Shown in pieces: positions 53,614 through 64,000 of a stretch of DNA of 64,000 nt. How positions within the stretch are numbered: the first letter of the stretch is position 1; each line of letters opens with the position of its first letter. The translations under genes and the position numbers were made by a program. This DNA comes from JADJOM01 sp046327715 (GTDB lineage: Bacteria > Gemmatimonadota > Gemmatimonadetes > Gemmatimonadales > GWC2-71-9), in the NCBI GenBank assembly GCA_046327715.1, contig JAXLXY010000001.1:372001-436000 (forward strand), in the 5' to 3' direction. A model generated the notes under the pieces. The model saw only the letters and a program-made list of their open reading frames with translations, had not been told where the DNA came from and ran no database searches.

Positions 53614-54378
53614 ATGCGCTGGACCCTGATCACCGACACCGCCGGCCACCCCGGCTGGTGGCACATGGCCCTCGACCAGGCGCTCCTCGATCGCGCGGAG
53701 CAGACGGGCGAGGGCTTTGTGCGCTGCTACCGCTGGGCGCCCTGGTGCCTCTCGTTCGGGCGGCACGAGCCGGCGCTGCGGCGCTACGACCGCGCCCGCC
53801 TCGAGGCCGCCGGGCTCGACCTGGTGCGCCGCCCCACCGGGGGCCGGGCGGTGTGGCACGCGCGGGAGCTCACCTACGCCGTGGCCGCGCCGCTCGGGGC
53901 GCTCGGCACGCTCGCGGCGTCCTACCGGGAGATTCACGAGGTGCTGGCCCGCGCCCTGGGCCGCCTGGGCGTCAACGCCTCGCTGGCCCCCGCCGCGCGG
54001 CCGGTGGCCCCCGGGGCGGGCGCCTGCTTTGCGAGCCCGGCGGGCGGGGAGGTGCTGGTCGGGGGGCGCAAGCTGGTGGGCAGCGCGCAACTCCGGCAGG
54101 GCGGAGCCCTGCTGCAGCACGGGAGCCTGCTGCTCGAGGATGACCAGGCCACGGTGGCGGCCTTCACCGTGGGACATGCGCCTGAGGGCGGCGAGGCCAC
54201 CCTGGCGGTGGTGGTGGGCCGGGCCGTACCGTTCGAGGAGGTCTCGGCGCTGGTGGTCGAGGAGTTCCGCGCCTGGCCCGGCCGCTGGAACGAAGTCGCG
54301 GGCGGCCCCGCGCTCGATGCCGTGGCGGCCACCCACGCGGCGCGGTTCCGCGACCCCGCGTGGACCTGGCGCCGCTGA
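53614..54378 (+). CDS. LipM-like octanoyltransferase / lipoate ligase family protein
   Basis: A 254-residue biotin/lipoate ligase-fold enzyme. VRRPTGGRAVWHARELTYAV (71-90) is the lipoate-family loop; C138 in ACFASPAGGE and K153 in GGRKLVGSAQ match the active Cys and Lys of LipM octanoyl-ACP:GcvH transferases. The downstream QLRQGGALLQHGSLLL also fits LipM. The position next to gcvH/gcvP makes octanoylation of GcvH the likely role. LplA (which uses free lipoate) is the alternative; presence of the Cys favours LipM. Confidence 0.82.
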   Translation: MRWTLITDTAGHPGWWHMALDQALLDRAEQTGEGFVRCYRWAPWCLSFGRHEPALRRYDRARLEAAGLDLVRRPTGGRAVWHARELTYAVAAPLGALGTLAASYREIHEVLARALGRLGVNASLAPAARPVAPGAGACFASPAGGEVLVGGRKLVGSAQLRQGGALLQHGSLLLEDDQATVAAFTVGHAPEGGEATLAVVVGRAVPFEEVSALVVEEFRAWPGRWNEVAGGPALDAVAATHAARFRDPAWTWRR

Positions 54379-54395
54379 GTGCGGCCCCGCCGCCC

Positions 54396-54423
54396 GTAGC
54401 GCGGGCCCGGAGGGCCGGGCTAC
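54396..54423. other. Imperfect hairpin between the LipM-like gene and the peptide transporter operon
   Basis: GTAGC at 54396-54400 pairs with GCTAC at 54419-54423 around a GC-rich arm (GGGCCC/GGGCC). It ends 10 bp before the GTG start of the binding-protein gene. It may terminate upstream transcription or be a leader element. Confidence 0.4.
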
Positions 54424-54433
54424 TATCCTAGGC

Positions 54434-56071
54434 GTGAATCCCTCCCTCATCCCGCCCCTGCTGGCCGCGCTGCTCGCGGGGGCCGCCGGACTCCCGGCCC
54501 AGGCCCCCCCGATCCGCGGCACCCTCGTGATCGCGGGGGCGAGTGAGGCGACGAGTCCGGTCCCCACACTCTGGCGCGGGGAGCAGGCGAACCAGGAAGT
54601 CTCCGACCTGCTGTTCCTGCACCTCGCGAACACCGACCCCTCGTACCGCCTGACCGACGAGCAGGGCTGGGAGCCCTCCCTGGCGCGAAGCTGGAAGCGC
54701 CGCGACTCGCTGACCCTCGCCTTCGAGCTCGACCCGCGGGCCCGCTGGGAGGACGGCGTACCGGTCACCGCGCGCGACGTCGTCTTCGCGCTGGACCGCG
54801 CCCGCGACCCGCGGCACGGTGGAGCGACGGCCGGGCTGCTCCGCCAGGTAGCCAGCGTCACGGCGGAATCGGAGCGCGTGGTGGTGTTCCGCTTTCGCCG
54901 GCGCTACAGCGAGCAGTTCTACGACGCGGTGTTCCACGCCCCGCCCCTGCCGGCCCACCTGCTCGCCGCGCTGCCCCCCGACTCGCTGGGGACCAGCCTG
55001 TTCGTGCAGCGGCCCGTCGGCAACGGTCCCTACCGCGTGGGCGAGCGGGTGGCGGGCCAGCAACTCACCCTGGTGGCCAACCCGCGGTTCTTCCGCGGAC
55101 GCCCAGGCATCGGGCGCCTGATCTTCCTCGTCGCCCCGTCGCCCGAGGCCCGGGTCAACCTCCTGCTTTCCGGGGAGGCCGACGCGATGGACAACATCTA
55201 CGCCCTCCCCAACCCGGGACGCCTCGAGACGGCGGCCGGGTTCCAGCTCTACCCGCTGCCCGGCCTGTCCATCAACTTCGCCAGCCTCAACCTGCGCGAC
55301 CCGTCCGACACCTCGCGGCCGCACCCGGTGCTGGCCGACGTGGCGGTGCGGCGGGCCCTCGTGCTCGCCGCCAACCGCCAGTCCATGAGCCGCACCGCGT
55401 ACGGCCCCTTCACCCACGCGCCGTCCGGTCCGCTCTCCGCCCTGGTGGGACGCGCGGTCGATGCGCCCCCGCCGCCGCCCTTTGACACGGCGGCCGCGCG
55501 GCGGACGCTGACCGCCGCCGGCTGGCGGGACCATGACGGCGACGGCGTCCTCGACCGCGACGGCCGGGCGCTGGCCTTTCGCGTGATGGTGCCGTCGATT
55601 TCCGCGAGCCGGATCCGGATGGCCACGGAGATGCAGGAGTCGTGGCGCCGGCTCGGGATCCGCGCGGAGATCGAGCAGGTGGATCGCCCGGTGTACGGCG
55701 CGCGCTTCGCCGCGGGGGCGTTCGACGTGGCGATGCACGGCGTCAACCAGGACCCCACGCCGTCGGGGCTGAGCCAGAGCTGGAGCTGCACCGGCACCGG
55801 TGGGTCGAACGTCATCCACTACTGCAACCCCCGGGTGGATTCCCTGCTCGACCGCGGGCAGCTGAGCCTCCGCGATGCCGGCCGCTACTATAAGGAAGCG
55901 ATCCGCCTGATCGTCGCCGACCAGCCGGCCATCTTCCTGGCGGCGCCGGTGGCCGGCATCGTCGTCCACCGCCGCTTCACCCAGGTCCGGCTGCGCGCGG
56001 AATCCACCTGGGCCGATGCCTGGCGGTGGCGGCTGCGGCCCGAGCTCGCGCTGGAGCGCGACGGCCGGTGA
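54434..56071 (+). CDS. Peptide ABC transporter substrate-binding protein (SBP family 5)
   Basis: A 545-residue product from GTG 54434, with a signal peptide (LIPPLLAALLAGAAGLPAQA); a longer open frame upstream is a shadow. Family features include YRLTDEQGWEPSLARSWK, WEDGVPVTARDVVFAL (the GxPvTAxDVvfs motif, about 100-115) and GNGPYRV (about 197). The C-terminal lobe contains a calcium-loop-like DHDGDGVLDRDGRAL (about 365). It lacks a lipobox Cys, so it is probably free in the periplasm. It captures oligo- or dipeptides for the following permeases. Confidence 0.9.
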   Translation: MNPSLIPPLLAALLAGAAGLPAQAPPIRGTLVIAGASEATSPVPTLWRGEQANQEVSDLLFLHLANTDPSYRLTDEQGWEPSLARSWKRRDSLTLAFELDPRARWEDGVPVTARDVVFALDRARDPRHGGATAGLLRQVASVTAESERVVVFRFRRRYSEQFYDAVFHAPPLPAHLLAALPPDSLGTSLFVQRPVGNGPYRVGERVAGQQLTLVANPRFFRGRPGIGRLIFLVAPSPEARVNLLLSGEADAMDNIYALPNPGRLETAAGFQLYPLPGLSINFASLNLRDPSDTSRPHPVLADVAVRRALVLAANRQSMSRTAYGPFTHAPSGPLSALVGRAVDAPPPPPFDTAAARRTLTAAGWRDHDGDGVLDRDGRALAFRVMVPSISASRIRMATEMQESWRRLGIRAEIEQVDRPVYGARFAAGAFDVAMHGVNQDPTPSGLSQSWSCTGTGGSNVIHYCNPRVDSLLDRGQLSLRDAGRYYKEAIRLIVADQPAIFLAAPVAGIVVHRRFTQVRLRAESTWADAWRWRLRPELALERDGR

Positions 56072-57042
56072 GCCATTGGCTGCTCCGCCGCCTCCTGGGG
56101 GCGGCGGTCACCCTGCTGCTCGCCCTCACGCTCGTCTTCTTCCTGATGCGCCTCGCGCCCGGCGACCCGCTGTCCCGGCTCAGCGACGACCGGCCCCTCC
56201 CTCCGGAGACCATCGCCGCCCTGCGGGCGCGCTACGGCCTCGACCAGTCCCTGCCCCGCCAGTACGCTGCGTTCGTGGGCGGCGCCCTGCGCGGCGACCT
56301 GGGCGGCTCCATCGAGCACGGCGGCCGTCCCGTCCTGAGCCTCCTCGGGGAGCGGCTGCCGGCCACCCTGCTGCTGGGGGGATCGGCGCTGCTGCTCAAC
56401 TTCACCTTCGGCGTCTGGCTCGGCGTGTGGCAGGCCGGCCGGCGGGGCAGCGCGGCGGACCACGCCATGACCGTGGTCACCCTTACGGCCTACGCCACCC
56501 CGTCCTTCCTGCTCGGTATCGTGCTGGCGTGGGGCCTGGCGGTCGAGCTGCGGTGGTTTCCCGTCGGCTTCATGCACGCCATCGGACTCCCCCCGGACGC
56601 CGGCCCGCTGACCCGCCTCCGCGACCTGCTCTGGCACCTGACGCTCCCGGTGGCGACCCTCTCGGCCGGCACCATCGGGGCCACCGTGCGCTTCCAGCGC
56701 GCCGCGATGATCGAGGCCTTCCGACTCGAGGCCGTCCGGACGGCGCGCGCCAAGGGGCTGCCGGAGCGCGTGGTGCGGTGGCGGCACGCCTGGCGCAACG
56801 CCCTGGGCCCCATGCTGGCCCTCTTCGGGCTGTGGCTCCCCCTGCTCGTGGCCGGCTCGGTGTTCGTGGAGCAGATCTTCTCGTGGCCGGGGCTCGGAAG
56901 CCTGGTGGCCGACGCCATCGGTGCCCGGGACTACCCCGTGCTGATGGGCGCGACCGTGCTCGTCTCGGCGACGATCATCGGCGGCAACCTGCTGGCCGAC
57001 GTCCTGCAGCGCTGGCTCGACCCCAGGCTCCGCGCCGCATGA
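56068..57042 (+). CDS. dppB: Peptide ABC transporter permease, DppB type
   Basis: A 324-residue permease from GTG 56068 (GTGA overlap with the binding-protein gene). Six hydrophobic helices and the DppB/OppB hallmarks LLRRLLGAAVTLLLALTLVF, FFLMRLAPGDPL and the EAA loop (RTARAKGLPERVVRWRHAWR, about 223-242) are present. It forms the inner-membrane channel with the next gene. OppB is an equally possible name. Confidence 0.92.
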   Translation: MSHWLLRRLLGAAVTLLLALTLVFFLMRLAPGDPLSRLSDDRPLPPETIAALRARYGLDQSLPRQYAAFVGGALRGDLGGSIEHGGRPVLSLLGERLPATLLLGGSALLLNFTFGVWLGVWQAGRRGSAADHAMTVVTLTAYATPSFLLGIVLAWGLAVELRWFPVGFMHAIGLPPDAGPLTRLRDLLWHLTLPVATLSAGTIGATVRFQRAAMIEAFRLEAVRTARAKGLPERVVRWRHAWRNALGPMLALFGLWLPLLVAGSVFVEQIFSWPGLGSLVADAIGARDYPVLMGATVLVSATIIGGNLLADVLQRWLDPRLRAA

Positions 57043-57866
57043 CCGCGGCGAACGTGTGGCGTCACGCGGGTGGCCGTGCCGGCCTGCTCCTGCTCGGCGC
57101 GCTCATTCTCCTGGTGCTCCTGGCCCCGCCCTTCCTGCCGGCCCCCTACATCCAGCCGGACCCCGAGCATGGCCGACTCCTCCCCCCCGGCTCCGGCCAC
57201 CTGCTCGGCACTGACGACCTGAGCCGGGACGTCCTGGCGCGGGTGGTGGCCGGCGGGCGGGTGTCCCTGGGCGTCGCGGCCGGCGCCGTGCTGCTCTCGG
57301 TCACCCTCGGGACCCTGGTGGGCCTCACCGCCGGCTACCTCGGCGGCTGGGTGGACCAGGCACTCATGCGGCTGGTGGATGCCGCGCTGGCGGTGCCTCG
57401 CCTCTTCCTGCTCCTGATCATCGTCGGGGTCATGCAGCGGATACCGCTCGGCGTGCTGATCCTTGCCATCGGCGCCACCGGCTGGTTCGGCACCAGCCGG
57501 CTGGTCCGCGCCGAGGTGCTGCGGCTCCGCACCCTCGACTTCGTGTTGGGCGCCCGGGCGCTGGGAGCCGGGCCGCGGCGGGTGGTGTTCCGCCACCTGC
57601 TGCCCAACGTCCTCGGCCCGCTGACGGCGGCGACCACGCTCGCCGTGGGTGATGTCATCCTGCTCGAGGCCGGCCTGTCCTTCCTGGGACTCGGCGTGCA
57701 GCCCCCCACCCCCTCCTGGGGCGGGATGATCCTCGCGGCGCGCTCCGACCTGGTCAACGCCCCGTGGGTCAGCCTGGCCCCGGGCCTCGCGATCGTCCTG
57801 ACCGTGCTTGCGGTGAACCTCGTGGGCGAGGCGCTGCAGGAACCGGCCGGCGAGGCCTCGACATGA
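57039..57866 (+). CDS. dppC: Peptide ABC transporter permease, DppC type
   Basis: A 275-residue permease, ATG 57039 overlapping dppB by ATGA. It has an N-terminal helix, the DppC motif HLLGTDDLSRDVLARVVAGG (about 54-73) and the EAA loop GARALGAGPRRVVFRHLLPN. It dimerises with the DppB-type subunit. The name is by family; OppC is possible. Confidence 0.92.
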   Translation: MTAANVWRHAGGRAGLLLLGALILLVLLAPPFLPAPYIQPDPEHGRLLPPGSGHLLGTDDLSRDVLARVVAGGRVSLGVAAGAVLLSVTLGTLVGLTAGYLGGWVDQALMRLVDAALAVPRLFLLLIIVGVMQRIPLGVLILAIGATGWFGTSRLVRAEVLRLRTLDFVLGARALGAGPRRVVFRHLLPNVLGPLTAATTLAVGDVILLEAGLSFLGLGVQPPTPSWGGMILAARSDLVNAPWVSLAPGLAIVLTVLAVNLVGEALQEPAGEAST

Positions 57867-58846
57867 CGCCACTGCTGGAGGTGCGCGACCTGCGCGTCAG
57901 CTTTCCCCGCGGCGCCGGACGGGTGCAGCCGGTGGACGGCGTATCGTTCACCGTCGGCCCGGGCGAGACGGTGGCACTGGTCGGCGAGTCCGGCTCCGGC
58001 AAGAGCCTGACCAGCCTGGCGCTGCTGCAGCTTCTGCCCACCGGCGCCCGCATCGAGGCCGGGAGTGTGGCCCGCCTCGGCGACACCGACCTCCTGGCGC
58101 TCACCGGCGAGGCGCTGCGCCGGGTGCGCGGCCGCCGCATCGGGATGGTCTTCCAGGACCCGATGACGAGCCTCAACCCGGTGCTCACCATCGGCGACCA
58201 GGTGGCCGAGACGATTCGCGCGCACCTGCCGGCGTCCGTGCGCGAGGCGGGCGACCGGGCAGTGGCTCTCCTGGGCGAGGTGGGCCTTGCCGAGCCGGCG
58301 CTACGGGCGCGGCAGTACCCGCACGAGCTGAGCGGGGGCATGCGGCAGCGCGCGCTGATCGCCATGGCGCTCGCGGCGGAGCCCGACCTCCTGGTGGCCG
58401 ACGAGCCGACCTCGGCGCTCGACGTCACGGTGCAGGCCCAGATCCTGGAGCTGCTCGACCGGCTCCGCGCGAGCCGCCGCCTCTCGGTGCTGCTGATCAC
58501 CCACGATCTCGGGGTGGTGGCCGGCCGCGCTGACCGCGTGCTGGTGATGTACGCCGGGCGCCTGGTGGAGAGCGGCCCGACCGCCGCCGTGTTCGGCGCG
58601 CCGGCGCACCCGTACACCCGGGGACTGCTGGCCTCGCTCCCCTCCCTGCGCGGACCCAGGCGGCCTCTCGTGGCCATCCCGGGGAACGTTCCCGACCCGT
58701 CGCAGTGGCCCGTCGGCTGCCGTTTCCGGCCTCGGTGCCCCCTGGCCGAGGCCCGCTGCGCCGCCGAGCCGCCCACGGTCACGGTCGGCGACGCGCGGAC
58801 TGCCGCCTGCTGGCTGGCGGGCCCGGCCGCAGGGGGCGCCCCGTGA
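57863..58846 (+). CDS. dppD: Peptide ABC transporter ATP-binding protein, DppD type
   Basis: A 327-residue ATPase, ATG 57863 overlapping dppC by ATGA. Walker A is GESGSGKS (about 40-47), the signature is LSGGMRQRALIAMALA, Walker B DLLVADEPTSALD, and the C-terminal oligopeptide extension has the cysteine cluster CRFRPRCPLAEARC typical of OppD/DppD. It hydrolyses ATP to drive import. Confidence 0.93.
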   Translation: MTPLLEVRDLRVSFPRGAGRVQPVDGVSFTVGPGETVALVGESGSGKSLTSLALLQLLPTGARIEAGSVARLGDTDLLALTGEALRRVRGRRIGMVFQDPMTSLNPVLTIGDQVAETIRAHLPASVREAGDRAVALLGEVGLAEPALRARQYPHELSGGMRQRALIAMALAAEPDLLVADEPTSALDVTVQAQILELLDRLRASRRLSVLLITHDLGVVAGRADRVLVMYAGRLVESGPTAAVFGAPAHPYTRGLLASLPSLRGPRRPLVAIPGNVPDPSQWPVGCRFRPRCPLAEARCAAEPPTVTVGDARTAACWLAGPAAGGAP

Positions 58847-59817
58847 CCGAACCGCTGCTCACGGTGCGGGACCTCCGGCGCGACTACCCGGCGGGCAGCT
58901 GGTTCAGGCCCGGCCCGGCGGTGCGGGCGGTGGATGGCGTCTCGTTCGAGCTGGGGCGCGGGGAGACGCTGGCGCTGGTCGGCGAGAGCGGCTCCGGCAA
59001 GTCGACCCTGGCGCGCACGCTGCTCCGCCTGGAGGAACCGGACGGGGGGAGCGTGCGGTTCGATGGCCTGGACGTGCTCGCGCTCGAGGGGGAGGCCCTC
59101 CGGGCGTTGCGGCGGCGCATGCAGATTGTCTTCCAGGATGCCTCCGGGGCGCTAAACCCGCGGATGCGGGTGGGCGACGCCGTGGCCGAGGGGCTCGAGA
59201 TTCACCGCCTGTGCCGGCCCGAGGAACGCCCGGCCCGGGTGCAGGCGCTGCTGCAGGAGGTGGGGCTCGACCCCGGGCTGGCGGACCGCTATCCCCGGGC
59301 GCTGTCGGGGGGGCAGCGACAGCGGGTCGTGATCGCGCGGGCACTGGCCGTGGAGCCGTCGTTCCTGATCCTCGACGAGCCGGTCTCGGCCCTGGATGTC
59401 TCGGTCCAGGCGCAGGTGCTCACGCTGCTGCTCGACCTGCAGCAGCGCCGCGGCCTGTCCTACCTCTATATCGCGCACGACCTCGCGGTGGTGCGCCAGG
59501 TGGCCCATCGCGTGGCGGTGATGTACCTGGGACGGCTGGTGGAGACAGGACCCACGGAGGAGGTGCTCGCCGCGCCGGCACATCCCTATACGCAGGCGCT
59601 GGTCTCGGCGGTCCCGGCCCTCGTTGGCGGCTCGGAATCCGGGCGGATCGTGCTGAGCGGGGACCCGCCGAGCCCGCTGGCGCGGCCCGCCGGTTGTGCC
59701 TTCCACCCCCGGTGCTTCCACCCCGCCCGCGACGCGCGCTGCACCACCGAGCGTCCGGAGCTGCGGCCGGCCGGTCCCGGGCAGGCGGCCTGCCATCACG
59801 CGCCGAGGGCCGGCTGA
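58843..59817 (+). CDS. dppF: Peptide ABC transporter ATP-binding protein, DppF type
   Basis: A 324-residue ATPase, GTG 58843 overlapping dppD by GTGA. Walker A GESGSGKSTLA, signature LSGGQRQRVVIARALA, Walker B FLILDEPVSALDVS, and the C-terminal CAFHPRCFHPARDARC cluster are all present. It is the second nucleotide-binding subunit of the importer. The operon ends here, 16 bp before the convergent kinase gene. Confidence 0.93.
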   Translation: MTEPLLTVRDLRRDYPAGSWFRPGPAVRAVDGVSFELGRGETLALVGESGSGKSTLARTLLRLEEPDGGSVRFDGLDVLALEGEALRALRRRMQIVFQDASGALNPRMRVGDAVAEGLEIHRLCRPEERPARVQALLQEVGLDPGLADRYPRALSGGQRQRVVIARALAVEPSFLILDEPVSALDVSVQAQVLTLLLDLQQRRGLSYLYIAHDLAVVRQVAHRVAVMYLGRLVETGPTEEVLAAPAHPYTQALVSAVPALVGGSESGRIVLSGDPPSPLARPAGCAFHPRCFHPARDARCTTERPELRPAGPGQAACHHAPRAG

Positions 59818-59833
59818 GCGCCCGGGCGGCCGG

Positions 59834-62504
<2,671 letters not shown>

Positions 62505-62512
<8 letters not shown>

Positions 62513-64000
62513 GGAGCACCCCCTCCGCGGTCAGGGCGCTGAGGGCCCGTTCGAACTCCTCCCGCAATTCGGCGATGGCGCGCGGGTCCGGACGGGCATC
62601 CGCCTCCGCCGCCTGCTCCAGGCCGGCGCAGCGGGCGGCGAGGCTGGCGGCCCCGACCGAGCCGGCACTGCCCTTGAACAGGTGGAGCGAGGAGCGCCAG
62701 GCCGCGACGTTGCTCGCATGCTGGGCCGCCTCCAGTTGGTCGAGCAGGAGCCTCCCCTGCGAGGCGAACAGCTCCACCACCTCGGCCACGAAGCCCGGCA
62801 TGCCGTCCGCCTCGATGGCGCGCAGGCCAGCCAGGACCGTCTCGTCGAGCGGCAGCCCCGCGGCGGCGGCCGTGCGGTGGCGGCCCCGCACGGCGCTCGG
62901 CAGGTATCGTCCCGGGAGCCACCGCTCCAGGACCAGTTCCAGCTCCTCGCGCTGGACCGGCTTGGAGAGGTAGTCGTCCATGCCGGCGTCGAGGCACCGT
63001 TCCCGGTCGCCCCGCATGGCGTGGGCGGTCAGGGCCACGATCGTGGTCCGCGCGGCGCCGACCGCCTCGCGGGCCCGCTGCACCCGGGTGGCGGCGAGGC
63101 CGTCCATGACCGGCATCTGGCAGTCCATCAGTACCAGGTCATACGTCCCCTCACCCAGCCGGGCCAGGGCCTCCTGCCCGTTCTCCGCCAGCTCGATGAC
63201 GCACCCCAGGCGGCGGAGCATGCTGGTCACGACCTTCCGGTTCACGGCGGCATCGTCCACGAGGAGCACCCGCGCCGGGCCGAGGCGGACCTCGCCCGCC
63301 GGCTCGGCGGCGGCGACCGGGGCCGCCGGCTGGGGCTCCGGCTCCGGCAGGTCGGGCCGGACGACCTCGCGCAGCTCGCGGCGGCGCACCGGCCGGTTGA
63401 GCATCTCATAGCCGGGCTGCCGGCTGCCGCCGAAGGTGGCAAGGCGGGTCTCCACCCCGGTGGCCGCGCGGAGGGCCCGCAGGGGGGCGGCCCCGAGCCC
63501 GCCATCGACGATCGCCGCGGTGAAGGGCGCGCCGCGACTCCGCTCCCGTGCCAGGTGCGCGAGGGCCGGTTCGGCCCCGCCCACCTGAACTACCGTGGCA
63601 CCATCCGCCGCGATGAGCTCCCCCACCACCCGGCGCTCGAGCTCCGAGGGGAGGCAGACCAGCACCCGCTCCCCCGCGAGTACCGCGGGCACCCCCGCCC
63701 GACCGGTGTCCTCCAGGGTGAGCAGGGCGGTGAACACGCTCCCGCGCCCTTCCGCGCTCTTCACCCCGACCTGTCCGTCCATCATCTCCGTCAGCTCGCG
63801 GGTGATGGCCAGCCCGAGGCCGGTGCCGCCGTAGCGCCGGGTGGTGCTGGCATCGGCCTGGGTGAACTTGTGGAAGATGTGGTCGAGCTTGTCCTCCGGG
63901 ATGCCGATGCCGCTGTCCTCGACCGCGAGGCGGATCACCACCCGCGAGCCGTGGCGCTCTGCCACCGAGAGATCGACGAGGACGTGCCCCCGTTCGGTGA
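62505..64000 (-). CDS. Hybrid histidine kinase, C-terminal part (5' end beyond window)
   Basis: The frame is open to the window edge; at least 498 residues are visible. They begin inside a HATPase domain (GHVLVDLSV ... EDSGIGIPEDKLDHIFHKF, GGTGLGLAITREL). A degenerate receiver follows (VLVCLPSELERRVVGELIAA), lacking the acidic pair, then an intact receiver (ARVLLVDDAAVNRKVV, phospho-site DLVLMDCQMPVMDG, lysine LSKPV) and a C-terminal HPt domain (SLHLFKGSAGSVGAAS). Its stop overlaps the next kinase start by 8 bp, so the two form an operon of paralogous hybrid kinases. Confidence 0.9.

Overview
This is a very GC-rich, densely packed bacterial chromosome segment. It has diderm features: outer-membrane beta-barrels, lipoproteins, a periplasmic multiheme cytochrome and a menaquinone-type prenyltransferase. 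It also carries many short-leader genes with GTG starts, TPR proteins, large hybrid histidine kinases and Gly-Cys lipoproteins. That mix is most like Gemmatimonadota or a neighbouring GC-rich diderm phylum. This is an inference from protein style: no rRNA or other decisive marker lies in the window. Most neighbouring same-strand genes overlap by 1, 4 or 8 bases (ATGA, GTGA, TGATG), and these overlaps fix many of the start sites chosen here.

Layout. 1-2762: the C-terminal part of a repeat-built multiheme c-type cytochrome, translationally coupled to an outer-membrane beta-barrel (porin-cytochrome-like pair). 2845-9378 (-): six-gene run of lipoprotein, TPR/HD-GYP, TPR, mtnA, glpK and menA-like. 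9767-14489 (+): enoyl-CoA hydratase, lipoprotein, recF, dciA, gyrB. 14548-17331: pyrimidine nucleoside phosphorylase with a small membrane protein, diverging across a heptamer repeat array from a TPR gene, then YtxH. 17422-21032 (+): GAF protein, ligA, V4R protein, small membrane protein. 21029-24212 (-): phosphoribosyltransferase, TldD, TldE. 24362-27338 (+): TPR, lipoprotein, fadD. 27352-31281 (-): a tetrahydrobiopterin-type trio (PTPS, folE, SDR), a propeller-M23 protein and a zinc-ribbon protein.

31413-31570 holds a long, bubble-containing RNA fold that I propose as a 6S RNA candidate. 31622-33027: small membrane protein and AI-2E transporter. 33050-37606 (-): sbcD, sbcC, GNAT. 37689-42466 (+): MarR regulator, membrane zinc-ribbon protein, a TPR-PAS-kinase-receiver protein and a DUF481 protein. 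42539-46589 (-): aminotransferase, nurA, herA. 46767-49976: a DEAD-box-like protein that has lost its ATPase motifs but kept a DbpA RNA-binding domain, HU, tdk, coaE. 50072-54378 (+): gcvH, gcvP and a LipM-like octanoyltransferase, a glycine-cleavage and lipoylation group. 54434-59817 (+): a five-gene peptide ABC importer in which every junction is a 4-base overlap. 59834-64000 (-): two tandem hybrid histidine kinases, the second cut by the window end.

Most of the window is housekeeping and metabolism. No transposase, phage gene or CRISPR array was seen. The points most worth following up are the cytochrome/barrel pair, the 6S-like RNA, the motif-less helicase, the TldD with Gln in place of the catalytic Glu, the BH4-like operon and the intergenic short tandem repeats.
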